A stretch of 64,000 nt of DNA from contig JBBPFI010000001.1 in the NCBI GenBank assembly GCA_037974965.1, positions 1,426,001 to 1,490,000 of the forward strand. Reading direction: 5' to 3'. The translations under genes were made by a program, and so were the position numbers. This stretch comes from Dacryopinax spathularia (Eukaryota; Basidiomycota; Dacrymycetes; Dacrymycetales; Dacrymycetaceae). The stretch's first letter is position 1. Each line of letters begins with the position of its first letter. A model generated the notes under the pieces. The model was given only the letters and a program-made list of their open reading frames with translations. It had not been told where the DNA came from and searched no databases. Positions 31,347 to 44,452 of the stretch are shown in pieces.

Positions 31347-34300
31347 ATGACCAGCCATGTATTGGCGACGGTCCATCTCTCCAACATCTACGCGACGTTC
31401 CAGACCATCGCCGTACCGACTAACCAGACTGGGCTTGCTTTGATCGACGATGCCGAACACCTGGGCGCAGAGCTGGAGCTTGCAACGACCGCAACGGCGC
31501 TGTACGAGCCGGAGATCGGGAGGATACTCGCAAGAGTGATCAACGATCGACGGACGCTCGAGCTCACACAGGCTTCGACGGACCAACAACCTATCCGCTT
31601 CCTTCTCCCCTCTCGTATTGTGGGCACACCTGGCTTGCTGTATGAGCGAAAGACGTCGTCTTTGCACGCCATCGTGCTGACCGATGCCAACTCACTCTAC
31701 CGACTATCCTTTCCGATACCGGGGTTGTTCAACACAGCGCCTTTACCGAGGAACTGGTGTAAGGAGTATGTGGTCAAGGTGGCGCTGGATGACGATTCGC
31801 CGGTTAGCGTGGTGGACGTATCAACTGTCGTGGTGGGGCTGAGGGATGGTGGCCTGTTGAAGCTGGAGCAGACGAGGATGACAAGAGCTGAGAACGTAGA
31901 TGGGCTGACGAGCTACTACGACTGTGCGCATTTACCTAGCTCTGCAGGTGCTGATGGCTGACCGCGAGAACAGCAACATGGAAGGAGACGCCGATCAGAC
32001 CTTCATCACTCTATAACGCCCTCACCTCCTTCATCCCCTTCACCTCCGGCTCCTCCTACGACAACCCCGCTCACGTCCTTTCGATCGATGCCACTTCCTC
32101 CACCCAATCGACCGGGTTTGCATTCTCAGTCTCGCGAGACCGGCGCCTACGCGTCTGGAACCTTCACCAAAATGCCTGTCTTAGGACAGAAGAACTCCCA
32201 GCCTCATATACCAGCTCGAGAGCACTTACCTCCCTGCATGCCTCACCTACCAAACGCCAACACGCGCCCCTCCTCCCAGCCGAACCGAAACGGCTAGTAC
32301 GCGTCGTACCGGCAAGCGGCTCCTCTCCCAGCAATCGCGTCTTGGTGTTCATACCCACCGCCGCAGCGCCGGACAGCGCTGGATTCTTCACCCTATACGA
32401 CCTGCATGCCGCTGGCAACCATTTCCAAAATCTCGCCCTTGTTGGTCAGAAACAATGTTCTGAAGCGAGCGCGGGCTCAACAATCCGCGACTTCATAGTC
32501 AGCGACGGCCGACTATGGGTACTCTGGGACCAACAAGGTCGCTCCCTACTCGAATCCACCCCGCTCGACTTCATCAACGAGCAAGGGTCCTGGTCAACCG
32601 TATCGATGCCCGAAGAACCCGACCTCTCCTCAGACCGGTTCCAAGAACGGCCTATCGACTCATCAGACGAAGGCTCCCTCCCTACCCTCGTCCAGACGTA
32701 CACCTCTGCACTGACCGTACCTGACCTTTTCTCGCCTCTTACGCTCCGAGCCGCGTTGAGGGATTACGAAGACCAACTTATCTCCGACGCGTCACATGAT
32801 CCGCTGCCTCCCTCTTTGTCGGAGAAATACGAGTCCCCGCTCGAAGGGATCACTGCTGTTGTGGGATGTACGGTCCAGCTGCTGAGGGATCAGGAGACGG
32901 GGCTTTGGCGGTGGGACGCGCATAGGGAAGCGATGAAGAAGGAGTGGGAGCGGTTTGTCGCTATCTGCGTAGAGCTGGAACGATCTGCTCGGGCACCTTT
33001 GGCTCTTTCTCTGGGGAGGAAGGGTGAGGTGGTGGTCCAGGATCGGGAGCGGGTCGGGGTGGTTGCGGAGATTGAGCCGCCTCCGACTGAAGGGCCCGAA
33101 AAGGTCTTGCTGGACGTAGCGCGAAGTTTGGTCGACGCAGCTGGTCCGCAAGTATATGTCGACTTTGTGGAAGAGGTGCTCGCCACTATCCGCGCACCAT
33201 TGGAACAGTGTTTGGAAGACACGTGCACTGGCATTTACGAGCGAACCTTGCAGCCCAAAGTGCTCGATCGGGTGAACGAGCTGTTGAGGAGTCTGCAGAG
33301 CGTGACGAAGGTGGATGTTGCTGTCAAGGCGATCTTGAAACAGCTGACTCGGACGACTGTGTTCGCTCATGGGAAGGCTGAGCGAGAAGGCGAACTGTTC
33401 AACGGCTGGGTGACGTCGTATACGGTGAACCTGGTGAAGTCGCGCTACGACACCTCCCTGGCCCTTCTCGCTCTTGTATCGTTATTGATCACGGAGGCGC
33501 CGACTTACCTGCAAGATTCAGCCGAAGTACTTGGAAGCACCTTGGTCGTCGTCCACGCCGTCAGCACCCTCTGGCACCTATGCCAACAACCAGGCGGCAA
33601 CCCCATGCGCAAAACCGGTTCTGCAGCAGTAGAAGAAGACTTCGCTACCCGCTTTGGCAGGTTGCAAGTCGCAACTGACAAGAGCGGCAGCGCACTACGG
33701 AAGAATATCAACTACTGCTTGATCCACTCACTCCTACATGAAAATCCGACTGCGGCGCAAGTCCGAACTTCTGCATTCGAGTTCCTGGATTCTTGTGGCC
33801 TCTTCCGGCCAAGAAAAGAGATCGGCATCTTAGCTGGAGACGCCAAGTTCTTGAATGAGCTGCGGCTGAAGGGTCATCTGCCTGTTGTGGTGGAGGTTGC
33901 AGGCTGGTATCCACGGTCACCGGCGATCTCGTACGTGCTTGGGCGGGCATTGCTGGATCTGAAGCGTGGGGAGGACGCTGCAGATGTGCTTCATGCTGTG
34001 GCTAGTGTTTTCGGTGCGTACTCTGCGCCCTCATACCTTTCGCGTATCCTTAATAGCCATTTAGATGAGAACACCGCCGCCATCCTGTTGGATAAGCAAG
34101 CTGTGCTCGCACTCTTCCCTGTGCCCGAATTCCAGGCAACGCGGTCTTTCGTCTATCAACAGATCGCATCCTGGTTCGAGCAGGCCGGGTTCCTGTCTGT
34201 AGCAATCTCCTACTGGCAACTTGCCATCGACACCTCCGCGAACTCGCGCGTCGACCTTCCCCATCTATGGTACAAGATCTCTTCCGCTCAAATCGAGCTT

Positions 34301-35820
34301 GGTCTGTTCGACGACGCATACCGAACACTCATGAGTACCCCTCACCGAGATCAGCAAGACAACACCCTTCGGAAGTTGATCGACGTGATGTGCTCTTCTG
34401 GCGAAGCGGATCAACTTGTGCGGATGACCTTTGAAGGCCTTCAGGCTACCGTGGAGGATATACTGGACTTCAAGGCGCGGAATCATGATCCATTACAACC
34501 GCCAGACTACAGCTCGATCCTGTATTCTTGGCATGTATTGCGGGGCAACTATCGCTCAGGTATGTCTCTGTCTCTCTGGTTCTCTGGCATGTGTTTATAT
34601 GTCGTAGCTGGGGCTGCGATGTATCATCATGGCAGGCGCTTAGGCGCTTTGTCCAGTCCGAAACTCGATTACCGGGAGGTCACCATCAGCCAAGCGCGTG
34701 CATACCTCGCCGCCATCAACTGCCTTTCGCTGGTCAATCCACGAAACGCATGGGTTGTCTCCACCAAAGCACAGCGAGACACGGTTAGTTTCAGTCTCAC
34801 GGGATAAACTGCGACTGACTCGTTACGATCTAGGAGGATCGGTCATCAACGCCACATCATATTCCTGAGAAGCTGTTCACTCCTGGTACGCAAGAACGGG
34901 AGCTTACGAAACTTGAGGATATCCGGCGGGAATATGCATTGGTATTGGCGCGTTTGGAGCTTTCGCAGCATCTACAAGACCTGGAAACAACGAGTGCGTA
35001 TTTTTACCAAATGATAGGGACCTGTTCCTAATCATCATGCAGATGTATCGTTATCACCAGAAGATGCCGTGTCAGCTTTTGCACATCTCGGGCTGTATGA
35101 CTCGGCATTCAGAGCCGCTGCCGGGACTCAGGTCGACATGAGCGGCTTATTCCAGGATCTTGCGCGGAAATGTGCTTCCACCCCTGCGTACATCAGCGCG
35201 AGGTAAGCTGCCGAGTCTGTCTGTGGCGATCTTGTATCTGAACCGTCCTCAGTGCTATCGAGGTACCTGCTTGGCTTGAACGAGCATCTGACCGAATAGC
35301 GACGTGGGATGGCACCATCGCTGACAAGGCTTGGCGGTATCTCCGGGAATGCTTGGAGCGATATGATTCACCATGCACAGCCTATCGATATCATAAAGAT
35401 GTTCTCGAAGCTGTCCTGGGCTACAATCGTCATCGCAGGATACCTACATGGCTGAGCAAGTTCTTCGAGGATGAGCAGCCGGAACATCTGATACGGATGT
35501 ACCTGAGATATGGTCTTATCCAGGAGGCTGCGAATTGCACAATCGCGATGATACGCAAGGTACGGTTGAATGTCGTCCTCGTCAATCTGTTTTACTGACA
35601 CAGCGCGTAGTCAACCAGCAAATTCGCATTGATACCCAGCACGGCCGAGACTTGGCTGCCGTACTCCCTCATACAATCGGTCATTGACCTCGCCCAGAAG
35701 TCAGATGAAGATCGAGCAAAAATACTAGCAAAGAACATGGAGACAATGATGACCGAGCGGATCAAGGACATGGACAGCCGTACGCGTTTAGTGGCGCAAA
35801 CACTTGTCAACCGACGGTAG
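31347..35820 (+). CDS. NUP120: Nucleoporin of the Y-complex, Nup120/Nup160 family
   Basis: Large scaffold nucleoporin of the outer-ring Y (Nup84/Nup107-160) complex, needed for pore assembly and mRNA export. The ATG at 31347 (MTSHVLATVHLSNIYATFQT) opens a beta-propeller-like N-terminal half. After an intron at about 31925-31974 the frame reads YYDSTWKETPIRPSSLYNALTS; then SVSRDRRLRVWNL and LWVLWDQQGRSLLE, the last typical of the Nup120/Nup160 (PF11715) propeller. The long alpha-helical half includes VAISYWQLAI, a RGNYRSAGAAMYHHGRRL helix pair joined over an intron near 34560-34608, and AYLAAINCLSLVNPRNAWVV. The last exons (about 34834-35820) contain small helices and end KDMDSRTRLVAQTLVNRR. 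Overall size (about 1,400 residues) fits Nup160 orthologues. Low primary conservation is normal in this family. Confidence 0.85.
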
Positions 35821-36038
35821 TAGCATTCTGTAGAGTAATGACGAGTGACGAATGTACAGTCTGCGGAAGATAATCCCGTCTGATTACATATCCTATTGTT
35901 ACACCAGGAGCTCAAGAGTCGTGAAACCGAGCAAGATCACCGAGAGAAGCGAAAATACAGAAAAATAAACTGCAGGCCAGGAGTGCAGACGGAGGACAGA
36001 AGCTAGATCCAGTGCCGTTATGTGTTTCTGGCTTTTCG

Positions 36039-38634
36039 TTAAACCATGACGCCGTTAATCGGGGTGCCGTTGACGCCTTGTTGGGGTCCTGCACCGTTGA
36101 TCTGGTTGCCATTCGGGACCCTCTCGAGGAACCGATTCCATTGGTCAGAGTCGAGTCCCAGACTAGTACTCCAGACACCTTCGTCACCTTGCATGTTGTA
36201 GACCATAGGCGGACCGCCCTGTGCTGGACCCATCAGACCAGCAGCAGCGGCATATGCGCCATCGATGCCGTTAGGCGTGTACACCGTTCCGGGACTATTA
36301 CCATGTGGACCAGGCACGGCGCCGGAAGGCGATCCCGTCGGATTGGCTTGGCCCAGAGGCGGGACCATGATGTTTGGTGGCAGCGAATTGGAGGAATGTT
36401 GCCAGGGGAAGGCCAGCCGTCGGACGAATTCCAGCTGTGCGCTCATTTTCATCTCACATTCGCCTTCGAAGTTGTCGACGCAGACTTCCTCGTATAGCGG
36501 TGCCAAAGCTCGGAGAATGTTTAGGGCTTTCTGTGCCACACGTATGCCTTGTGCTTGTAACATTTCCAAGGTGATGATTGCACGGCGAATATCAGCGCGG
36601 AAGATCTTCGCGTCGCGCTCCTGCTCTTCAGAATATGGACCAGATGCTTGCCATATGAGCTGGAAGGAGAAGTAGATGGCCGCGTGGAAGATATGATAAG
36701 GACCCCAGCCGACATGTCCAGGAACAGTAAGCGGTGACGGTACTGCCAAATGCGCTTGACTCTCCAATTCGACCGTGTCGAAAGTCGCGCAGACATAGGT
36801 GATCAATGTGTCAGCTGCTTTAACAGCCTGCTTGTACGATTCCAGTGCTTGCGGTGTCCTGGGTGGGAGAGCGCCACGCGCGCTTGAGACGGGAATGGTG
36901 TATGGGCGGTGTAGCGTGAAGCGCACGTGCAGGAAAGCTGACTTCAGGTGTAGTGCCTGCACGGCAAGCCGCCGATCTTGAAGACGAGCGCTTACGATGA
37001 GGGAGCCAAGCGGCCCAGGTTCAAGTCGGCACTCGGCAGGAAGCCCCTCAGCGAACCTTTCTAGCGCGTGATCATGCTGCATGATCTTTTCATAAGGCAC
37101 CTTCTTCACGCTCAGAGCACTGTCCAAGATTTCGCCGATGATCACAGCGAGGCGGAAGAATTGGCAATGCGTTGCATATGGACCAGAATTCTTGGGAGGA
37201 GAGTCGAAGGGGTCTGTCCCATCTGGTAGAAGAGTGTCGAAGTGGTGGTTCGCAATCGCTAAGGGACGCCCCACAAGGAAGGCCTGCCATCTGCTCAGCG
37301 AAAGCACATTCCACCAGGCCCATCGTCTTCGCTCCACTGTTTCTGGATTGAGACGCCACCGGCCGGGATCGCGATGGAGCCCAAGTGCGGTGGCGTAAGA
37401 CAGCACTTCTCCCCGGATGTGCCAGACATCTTCACAGTCATCCTTGCAGATAACCAGATATTGCGTTCGTAGTAGTAGATATTCGATCAACTCCAGGCTA
37501 GGACTTGTGTCGGTTCCCTGGCGATGGCGATTCAGAGCGCTACAGGAGCTGGCATAGTAATTGCTGGCGATTTGGCTTGGGCTCTGCCCGGGGCCAAGCT
37601 GGGCCAGAATCGGGTCGTTAGGCGGGATGTACAGCACCGCTAGAGAGAGAACGATGAAAATGGTGGCTAGCAGCACGTGATCGGTGCAAGTTGATGACTT
37701 GAAACGTTCCCAGTTGGGCAAAAAGGAATTGGGGTGGATATATGCGTGTATCCAGGTGCAATTCTCGAAGAAGAAGGTGATTAGCCTATCGGCAATGTTG
37801 ACGTCGGGAAGTGTCGAAAGCAGATCCAGGTTGGACATTGGGTCCAAAGTGCATGCGGCTCCTTGCTCTTCAATGGGGACATCCTGATCGAGGTCATGCT
37901 TATGAGAGTTCTGACGGTGTGTAAGCAAGTTCCTAGCTTAGAAGAGAGCCGACATACTCTGAACGAGAACAAGGCACTCGCGCTAGTGGGTCCGACATAC
38001 AAGCCACCCTTGTCAGGATCCGGCATAATCTCTGCGCTCGCTCCAGGCACATTCGACTGGCCGTTAACAGAAGCAGAGATAGCTTCCCCATCGCTATCCC
38101 TCTTGATACCGAACGTCCTAGGCGGTGAGTCGCTCCGGTGGCCATTTGTGTGGGGTATGTTGCCCGGAGGTAGGGATCCGTGTCGATTGAAGTAGGCTTC
38201 GATGACAGCGAGACCCTGACGGATCTGGGCGATACCGTTATGTGGGTCGTTGCGGTAACTAGCGACATAGATAGTTTAGATTGTCCTTGAGCCAAGATGG
38301 AAGCATGTACTCACTCCTCCGGCCGTGTGTCGCCGTCTTCCGATGTGTAGCATTGATTGGTGGTGCCCCTCAGCACGCACCCTGAGCACGGTCGTGCGCG
38401 GTCGCACTTGAGCTTGCTCGCACGACAAGGAGCACAGTTGATGGCGCGCCGCGAGCGCTTGGAGGGTTTCTGTCCAGAGTTCATCTCCAGGTCAGGCGAA
38501 TGTTTCCTGACGCCGTTGCTCGAGGTCCCGTTGGTCGGCGTGCCTTTAGGAGGCGTGATGGTTGTCCGGGAGGGGATGATTACGGCAGGAGGCGGATTGA
38601 CAGTCGAATAAGAATGCATCATGTTTGCGGCCAT
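36039..38634 (-). CDS. Zn2Cys6 transcription factor with fungal-specific domain
   Basis: Nuclear DNA-binding regulator. The ATG at 38634 leads a Ser/Pro/Thr-rich N-terminus and the binuclear zinc cluster, with cysteines at residues 67, 70, 77, 83, 86 and 95 (C-x2-C-x6-C-x5-C-x2-C-x8-C), preceded by a basic PSKRSRRAIN stretch. After introns around 38295 and 37930 a linker (NDPHNGIAQIRQGLAVIEAY, a coiled-coil-like dimer segment) leads into the fungal-specific transcription factor domain (PF04082), with LITFFFENCTWIHAYIHPNS, LSYATALGLHRDPGRWRLNP and ERRRWAWWNVLSLSRWQAF. The C-terminal 150 residues are Gly/Pro/Asn-rich and may be an activation region. Target genes cannot be deduced. Upstream (38635 onward) lies an unusually long spacer, often a sign of complex regulation. 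Confidence 0.9.
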
Positions 38635-41600
38635 TATATGCTGTTACTGCAGTGCTGTGCAGGCGCTCCGAGCAGCCGAAGAAGAGCCGGGGCGAGATGC
38701 GAAGAGTGGAAGGCTTGATGTCAAGATGGTTGTCGAAGTCGAAGGACGTATGGCCTGCAGCTGGGCCAGGTTGTGTTCTTGGGGTGAGGTTTTTGTATGC
38801 GGACCCAATGATCAGCCTGAAAGGTGATGCGATCAGAGGCTGGGGTGGACGGGGACGAGATGGCTGTATGCGAAGGTACGAAGATGATGATGGTTATAAA
38901 CGAAGCAGGCTGACTACCAGGTAGGGGTAGCTGGTCGGTCTGAGGGGGGTCAGGGCAGGACAGAACGCCACCGTGCCCGCGCCTAGCATGAGACGCACTC
39001 TATTTCGAGGGGACCATGACCAAGCTCACATTACCATCCGTCGAACGGAGGCAAAGCTGACCGTCTTCTTCCTCACGGAGTCAAAATCCCTTGTTGTGAT
39101 CGAAATTCCCGCCGGTACGGTCCTCGATCATCCGACAGTCTAAATTCTCCCATCACCGTCCTCCACCCTGGGTTGCCCACCGCGCGGCCACACTCACGGG
39201 CCCGCACGGGTTGCTCTCGACCTTGTCACGGAAAGTCTTGTTTTAGCAACCTATCAACTTCTGCAAAATTGCCTCAGTCCCATAACGCCGAGTCAGCAAC
39301 ACCGACAACGGGCAACATTCGGCACATGCGGCGAAACCACCGCCGTTCCTCCACCCATTCTGACAGCAGTGACGCACAGGGGTTTCCCGTCCCGTTGCGG
39401 CGATTCTTTTCCTGCATAGGCCCGGAGAAGTCCTCCGGTGCGCCGACCTCAAGTACTTCCACCCTGCGAACAATCAACATCGCCGTGTTTCTTTTTGGAT
39501 CTCGCGAGTGGAAGCGGTGATGATTGGCTCGGCCTTCGCCGTGATAGGAAGTGTCGTACTGGCTATCACCGCACATCCTTTGGTGCCGTTAGTGGAGCCA
39601 AACTCACAGGTTCCTAATGGCCAAGGAAGCGTACGATGGGGTGACCTGACTTTAGTAGCAGGCTTGCAGCGGAGCCTTCGAGCGCAGCAAGACCCCGTTC
39701 TAAATTCTTCTTGATGCATCTTTTCAAGTGCAAAGAAGCCTTCGTTCAGTATGCCTCCATGTCTACAGCAGTGCCATCGATCGAGATCTAGGAGAAGCCC
39801 TACAATGTCGTTCAGTATCTCTGTCTTTGCACAGCTTCACCATTTCCTGCAGCCAGGGACGGAAGCTTTACGTCTGTTCTCTATCTTCCATCAAGAGGGG
39901 CAATCGGGCGGTTGTAATTGCGGCTGCGACACGACAGGAGGGTTTGTACTCTCACGCACCCTAGCCTCTTTCCTCCACCTAACTGTGCCAGCAGAGCGTA
40001 TGCTGGTGGGAGCGAAGAAAATCTTGTGATTGGAAGGTGCCGATAGCAGCAAGAAAAACAAGCTTGCCCTGCCATCTCCGATATCTCAGGGGATGCCCGT
40101 ACTTCCAGTCGGTGTCGTGGCCGAGTACCCAATAGCCTGCTTTTCTCTGACGGTAGCACGCGCTGGATCCCCAACTTCTGGGAGGGATCCGCCGAGACGT
40201 CATACCAGACGACGTGGCACCATGTCTTCTTATCCGCTTGCCCCTGTCGAGCCATGTTTACGCACGAGTACTTACTGCCCTTAAGCATGCGGTTGGCCTT
40301 CCTTGCCTGGAGCTACCTTTGCTTCTTCCCGAACGACTTCCGCCTCGTACTGCAATCCACCGGGATGCCGGGTGCTTGACGGCAGCAACCCTCATGGCAC
40401 TGTTTCTGATCATCTGAGCGTGCAAGGCGGAATTTTGCTGAAGGAAATGCGCGGCTTCCCTCCCTACAGCCGATGCTAACTCCTAAAAGGTTGTTCCGCT
40501 GGGAAAGTAGACTATTGGTGCGTAGGACGTGTGCCTCTCCTCTATCCCGCGGGAATAACATCAACAGGTGCCGAACGTTGGTTGTTCAGCGGAGGAGCTC
40601 TGCTTCTGCGTTCCCTGGTATGATGAAAAGAGCTTGGGACGGGCAAGAAGCCATCGACATAGTTGACCTCTCAAAGTCGAGGGTAAAGCATCCTGCGGAG
40701 ATGGCGGTGGGACGGCCCTTGCTGTCCAGCACGCAAGCCCATTATTGTAAGAGGGCGATTCGCTGCCGTAGCATTGTTCCACGTGCGCCTTAATCCAATT
40801 CTATGACAATCTCATTTCTTCCGCGCCTGATGGAGGAGCTATGTTAACAGTATAGGCTGAGTGCTATGGATGGACAATTCGACGCTGTATGGAACCATTG
40901 ACGAGCAGGACGAGCATTGCATTGCACAACAGCACAATGTTTTCAGGAACTTGGGGCCAGCCTCTTTACGGGGTGGCAAGGTCCATCTCGTGTGGCAAGC
41001 GAACTGCCTCTGTTGGTGGTTTCTCCGCATGTATCATTGAAAGGGTACTTTCAGGTTCAATGGATTTGATCGAATACTTCTCGGTCCCGAAAAGGTAAGA
41101 GATAGCATCTCAAGCGCGCGCAGACCATTCGGCCCCAACGTCGCAGCGTGTCTTCTTCTGCATTGAGGGCGCTTAAGTCGACGGGCTGCGGTATACCGCA
41201 AATGATAGAAGGCTAACATTGAGGCTCTTTGAAGGCAATTGCACGATAAACGACTACACCGAGGCCCAACCGGGGGTTGCTTTAATTATCTCTCCCCTTT
41301 ACTCGGCGATCAGCTGGTTGCGAAAAGCCAGCAGGCAGAACGAGGCTGAGAGGGTCGCTCGTTGCTCGAACGCAGTGCAGGTCTGCTCCAATGGCTGTCA
41401 GAATAGCTGTAGGATCCGGCGCTATCAGGATGAGATTGGAATGTGGCACCAACCCAACGGCAGTTGATTGTTTGGGGTGGAGATTAACTGAGAAAACACC
41501 TTGTGAGTTACTCCGCCGAGAACCGGTGTGAATCGCCGCGTCCGACCGCAATACTCAACCAAAGACCGCACTCCACTTTTTCCCACACGGCTACTACTTG

Positions 41601-42160
41601 CCCTGGACAGGATGGATAGGATTTTCCTACAGCCCTTGCTTGTGGATTCTTGATGATCGGAGTCTCATCTAGCGGCGATCGCCGCACATCTGTGCGTTTC
41701 CGATCCGCAGACAAGCTCGTACCTCCGCCGGTCGCCGCGAAGCCACGCCGATGGACACGTTGCCCAAGTCCGCTAAACAAAGCATATTTGATGGCCGTTG
41801 TCTCAACCACCTTCTCCACTACGGAGGACGACAAATTTAGACATGGCACCATTTTCAGTCTCAAAGGGGTCCGCGGAGAGAACGATGCTGTGACTCGCTC
41901 GCGAGTTAGAGTTGCGCGGTTTGTGTGAGATTGTCCGTGACGGAGGTACGGCATCCCGAAGTAACCCCGCGGCGGGCGGCGGTCCCAGCTCATCATTGTC
42001 GTCGTATCACCTGCAGCATACCTCATGATGCACATAGATAGCATACTGCACAGGCTCGTAGATACTAGATGAAGGCGAGCACAACAATGGGTTAAATGTT
42101 ACAAATTAATGCATACATGAAATATCCACTCTAAGTCCGTGCCTTGTCGCCGACAAGCGT

Positions 42161-42165
42161 AGGGG
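42161..42165 (+). promoter_or_regulatory. STRE-like AGGGG site upstream of STI1
   Basis: AGGGG, the core of the yeast stress-response element, lies 4 nt before the heat-shock element. As a five-base motif it is weak evidence alone; its position beside a heat-shock element of a chaperone gene gives it some weight. Confidence 0.3.
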
Positions 42166-42168
42166 ACT

Positions 42169-42181
42169 TTCGAGAACGTTC
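42169..42181 (+). promoter_or_regulatory. Perfect three-unit heat-shock element of STI1
   Basis: TTCGAGAACGTTC contains the inverted pentamers TTCnnGAAnnTTC without mismatch, the canonical binding site for trimeric Hsf1. It ends 133 nt before the STI1 start codon, a typical distance. STI1 orthologues are known Hsf1 targets, so function is well supported by family knowledge. Confidence 0.8.
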
Positions 42182-42314
42182 TCTGCCGTTCGTGACGGAG
42201 GCGAGGCCAAAGGTAAGTAAGGCACGGGTACTCGTCTTATTTCACGCTTCAGACATTCCTGTCCTCTATACCATCTTACGACTCTGACGACCTGATTTCT
42301 AACCTTATCCAAAA

Positions 42315-44270
42315 ATGGCAGATGTAAGTGTTGTTATGCTGTGATGTTGCGTATGTGGAGTGGGCACTAACTCGACCCATAGGTCAACGCGCTGAAAGAC
42401 CAGGGCAACAAGGCCTTCGCTGCGAAGAAGTACGATGAGGCGATCCAGCTCTTCTCCAAGGCGATTGAGCTCGATCCGACAAACTATGTCCTGTGGTCCA
42501 ACCGAAGCGCTGCAGAATGTGGGAAGAGGGACTGGGCGGCGGCGCTAAAGGACGCTGAAGAGGTGCGTGCTATGATGTAACGCGCTGTGCTCGCCCGAAA
42601 TTAACCGCGTATTGTAGACCGTGAAGCTGAATCCGACATGGGGAAAGGGTTATGCGAGGAAAGGCGCTGCTTTGCATGGAGCCAGGCGTTATGATGAGGC
42701 TATTGCCGCATACAACGAGGGTTTGAAGGTGGAGCCAGGCAATGCCGCGCTTACGAAGGGGTTGAAGGAGGTTGAGCACGCCAAAGGTACGTACATGCGC
42801 TTTGACTTGATAATAGATCATACTCACATCAGATGTAGCTGCTGAGGATGCTCCTGATGCCGGTCTCGGTGCGATGTTCCGCGATCCGAATATGATAGCC
42901 AAGCTCGCTGCAAATCCGAAGACCGCCCCATTATTGGCTGACAGGGAATTTGTCGCCAAGCTGCAGGCTCTACAAACAAGCCGAAGTCTCCCAGCTGATG
43001 CCCTGTCCGATCCTCGCATGATCCAAGTGTTGGGCGCTCTCATGGGTGTCGACATGCAAGCATTCGAACGACCTGAGGGATCAGACGAGCTCCCGCCAGG
43101 CATCGTTCCGGAATCATCATCACAGCCTACTCCTGCACCCACGCACGCACCCGAACCCACACCGCAAAAGGCGCCGGAACCTGAAACTGAGGCAGAGCCG
43201 ATGGAGGTTGAGGAAGACGAAGACACAAAGTTGAAGAAGGAGGCTGAGGAGGAGAAGGCTAAGGGGGCCACTGCATACCGCGCCCGCAACTTCCCCGAAG
43301 CGATTGCGCACTTCTCCAAGGCGTGGGAGATCTACCCCAAGGATATCACGTTCCTCACCAACCTTGCTGCTGCCTACTTCGAGCAAGGCGACTATGATGA
43401 ATGCATCAAGACCTGCGAGAAGGCGGTGGATGAGGGTCGCGAGGTCCGTGCCGATTACAAGATGATCGCGAAAGCGCTTGGTCGTATCGGTTCTGCCTAC
43501 TACAAGAAGGGCGATCTGGACAATGCAGTCCGGTTCTACCAGAAGAGTCTGACGGAGCACCGCACTGCCGATATTCTCACGAAGTTGCGCGCGGCGGAGA
43601 AGGAGAAGGAGGAGGCGGTGAAGAAGGCTTACATCAACCCTGAACTCGCTGCGAAAGCTCGTGAAGAAGGCAATGCCCTCTTCAAGGAGGCCAAGTTCGC
43701 CGAGTCTGTCAAGGCATACACCGAAGCGATCAAGCGCGATCCTTCTGACCCACGTGGCTACAACAACCGTGCGGCCGCATACACCAAGCTGGCAGCTCTG
43801 CCGGAGGCGCTGAAGGATGCCGACGAGGCCATCAAGGTCGATCCCAAGTTCGTCAGGGCATACATCCGGAAGAGCATGGTGCTGTACGGAATGAAGGAGT
43901 ACACGAAGGCGATGGAGGCTGCACAGCAAGCACATGATCTCGACGAGAAGAAGGAGCACACGAAGGAGATCGAGAGTCAGCTGCAGAAGATTGCGGCTGC
44001 TATGTACCAGCAACGTGCGAACGAGACAGAGGAGGAGACGCTCCAGCGGGCCATGAGGGATCCTGAGGTCGCTGTAAGTGATCATGCGGTTCAAATCAAA
44101 CGACCTGTGCTGACGCGGATTTGCAGAACATCATGACCGATCCCGTCATCCAGTCGATCTTGCAGCAGGCTCAGCAAGATCCCGCTGCGCTGCAAGACCA
44201 CTTGAAGAACCCGACCGTCCGCGCCAAGATCCAGAAACTGATCGCAGCTGGTATCATCAAGACGCGTTGA
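42315..44270 (+). CDS. STI1: Hsp70/Hsp90 organising co-chaperone Sti1/Hop
   Basis: TPR adaptor that binds Hsp70 and Hsp90 C-termini and hands clients between them in the cytosol. Exons 42315-42323, 42383-42562, 42618-42786, 42833-44073 and 44127-44270 join to 580 residues, the usual length. The first exon is only nine bases (Met-Ala-Asp). Order of domains: TPR1 (ALKDQGNKAFAAKKYDEAIQ; TVKLNPTWGKGYARKG), DP1 (MFRDPNMIAKLAANPKT; SDPRMIQVLGALMGVD), a Pro/Glu-rich linker, TPR2A (KGATAYRARNFPEAIAHFSK), TPR2B (AKAREEGNALFKEAKFAESV) and DP2 (EETLQRAMRDPEVA joined to NIMTDPVIQSILQQAQQDP). It ends KLIAAGIIKTR. The heat-shock element at 42169-42181 predicts stress induction. Confidence 0.97.
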
Positions 44271-44452
44271 GCGCGTCAATCGCTGAAGGGGTAATCCGAG
44301 CATAGTGTAGTCTACTCGCAACTCGCAATCTGTTTCATCTTCTTCTCTAGCACGATTCTCGCTCGGGTTACAGTAATGAAAGATCCATGAACTGCATTAC
44401 TATCGTGATACAAAGAGTGCCTATCCATACGCCAAATCAACCTAGTCGCCAC

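Larger units (their letters stand above)
38635..42314. other. 3.7 kb gene-free block between transcription factor and STI1
   Basis: By far the longest stretch without a supportable gene. Open frames up to 178 codons (41508-42044, minus) occur but have no recognisable domain, are compositionally noisy and overlap other frames. The first few hundred bases should be the promoter and 5' UTR of the Zn2Cys6 gene, and the last 200 nt the STI1 promoter. I saw no terminal repeats, transposase-like peptides, tRNA or obvious simple repeat in between. It could hold a non-coding RNA, a decayed element or a diverged multi-exon gene. Confidence 0.5.

Noticed and set aside
24310-38634. Possibility of a secondary-metabolite cluster around the Zn2Cys6 factor
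   Set aside because: Neighbours are nucleoporin, tRNA thiolase, sterol reductase and ribosome factors; no synthase or tailoring set is present.
41508-42044. 178-codon minus-strand frame upstream of STI1
   Set aside because: No family resemblance, irregular composition, overlaps the STI1 promoter side; not enough to call a gene.
43120-44094. 324-codon open frame antisense to STI1
   Set aside because: Shadow of the codon usage of STI1; leucine/arginine-rich with no domain, and wholly inside a well-identified gene.
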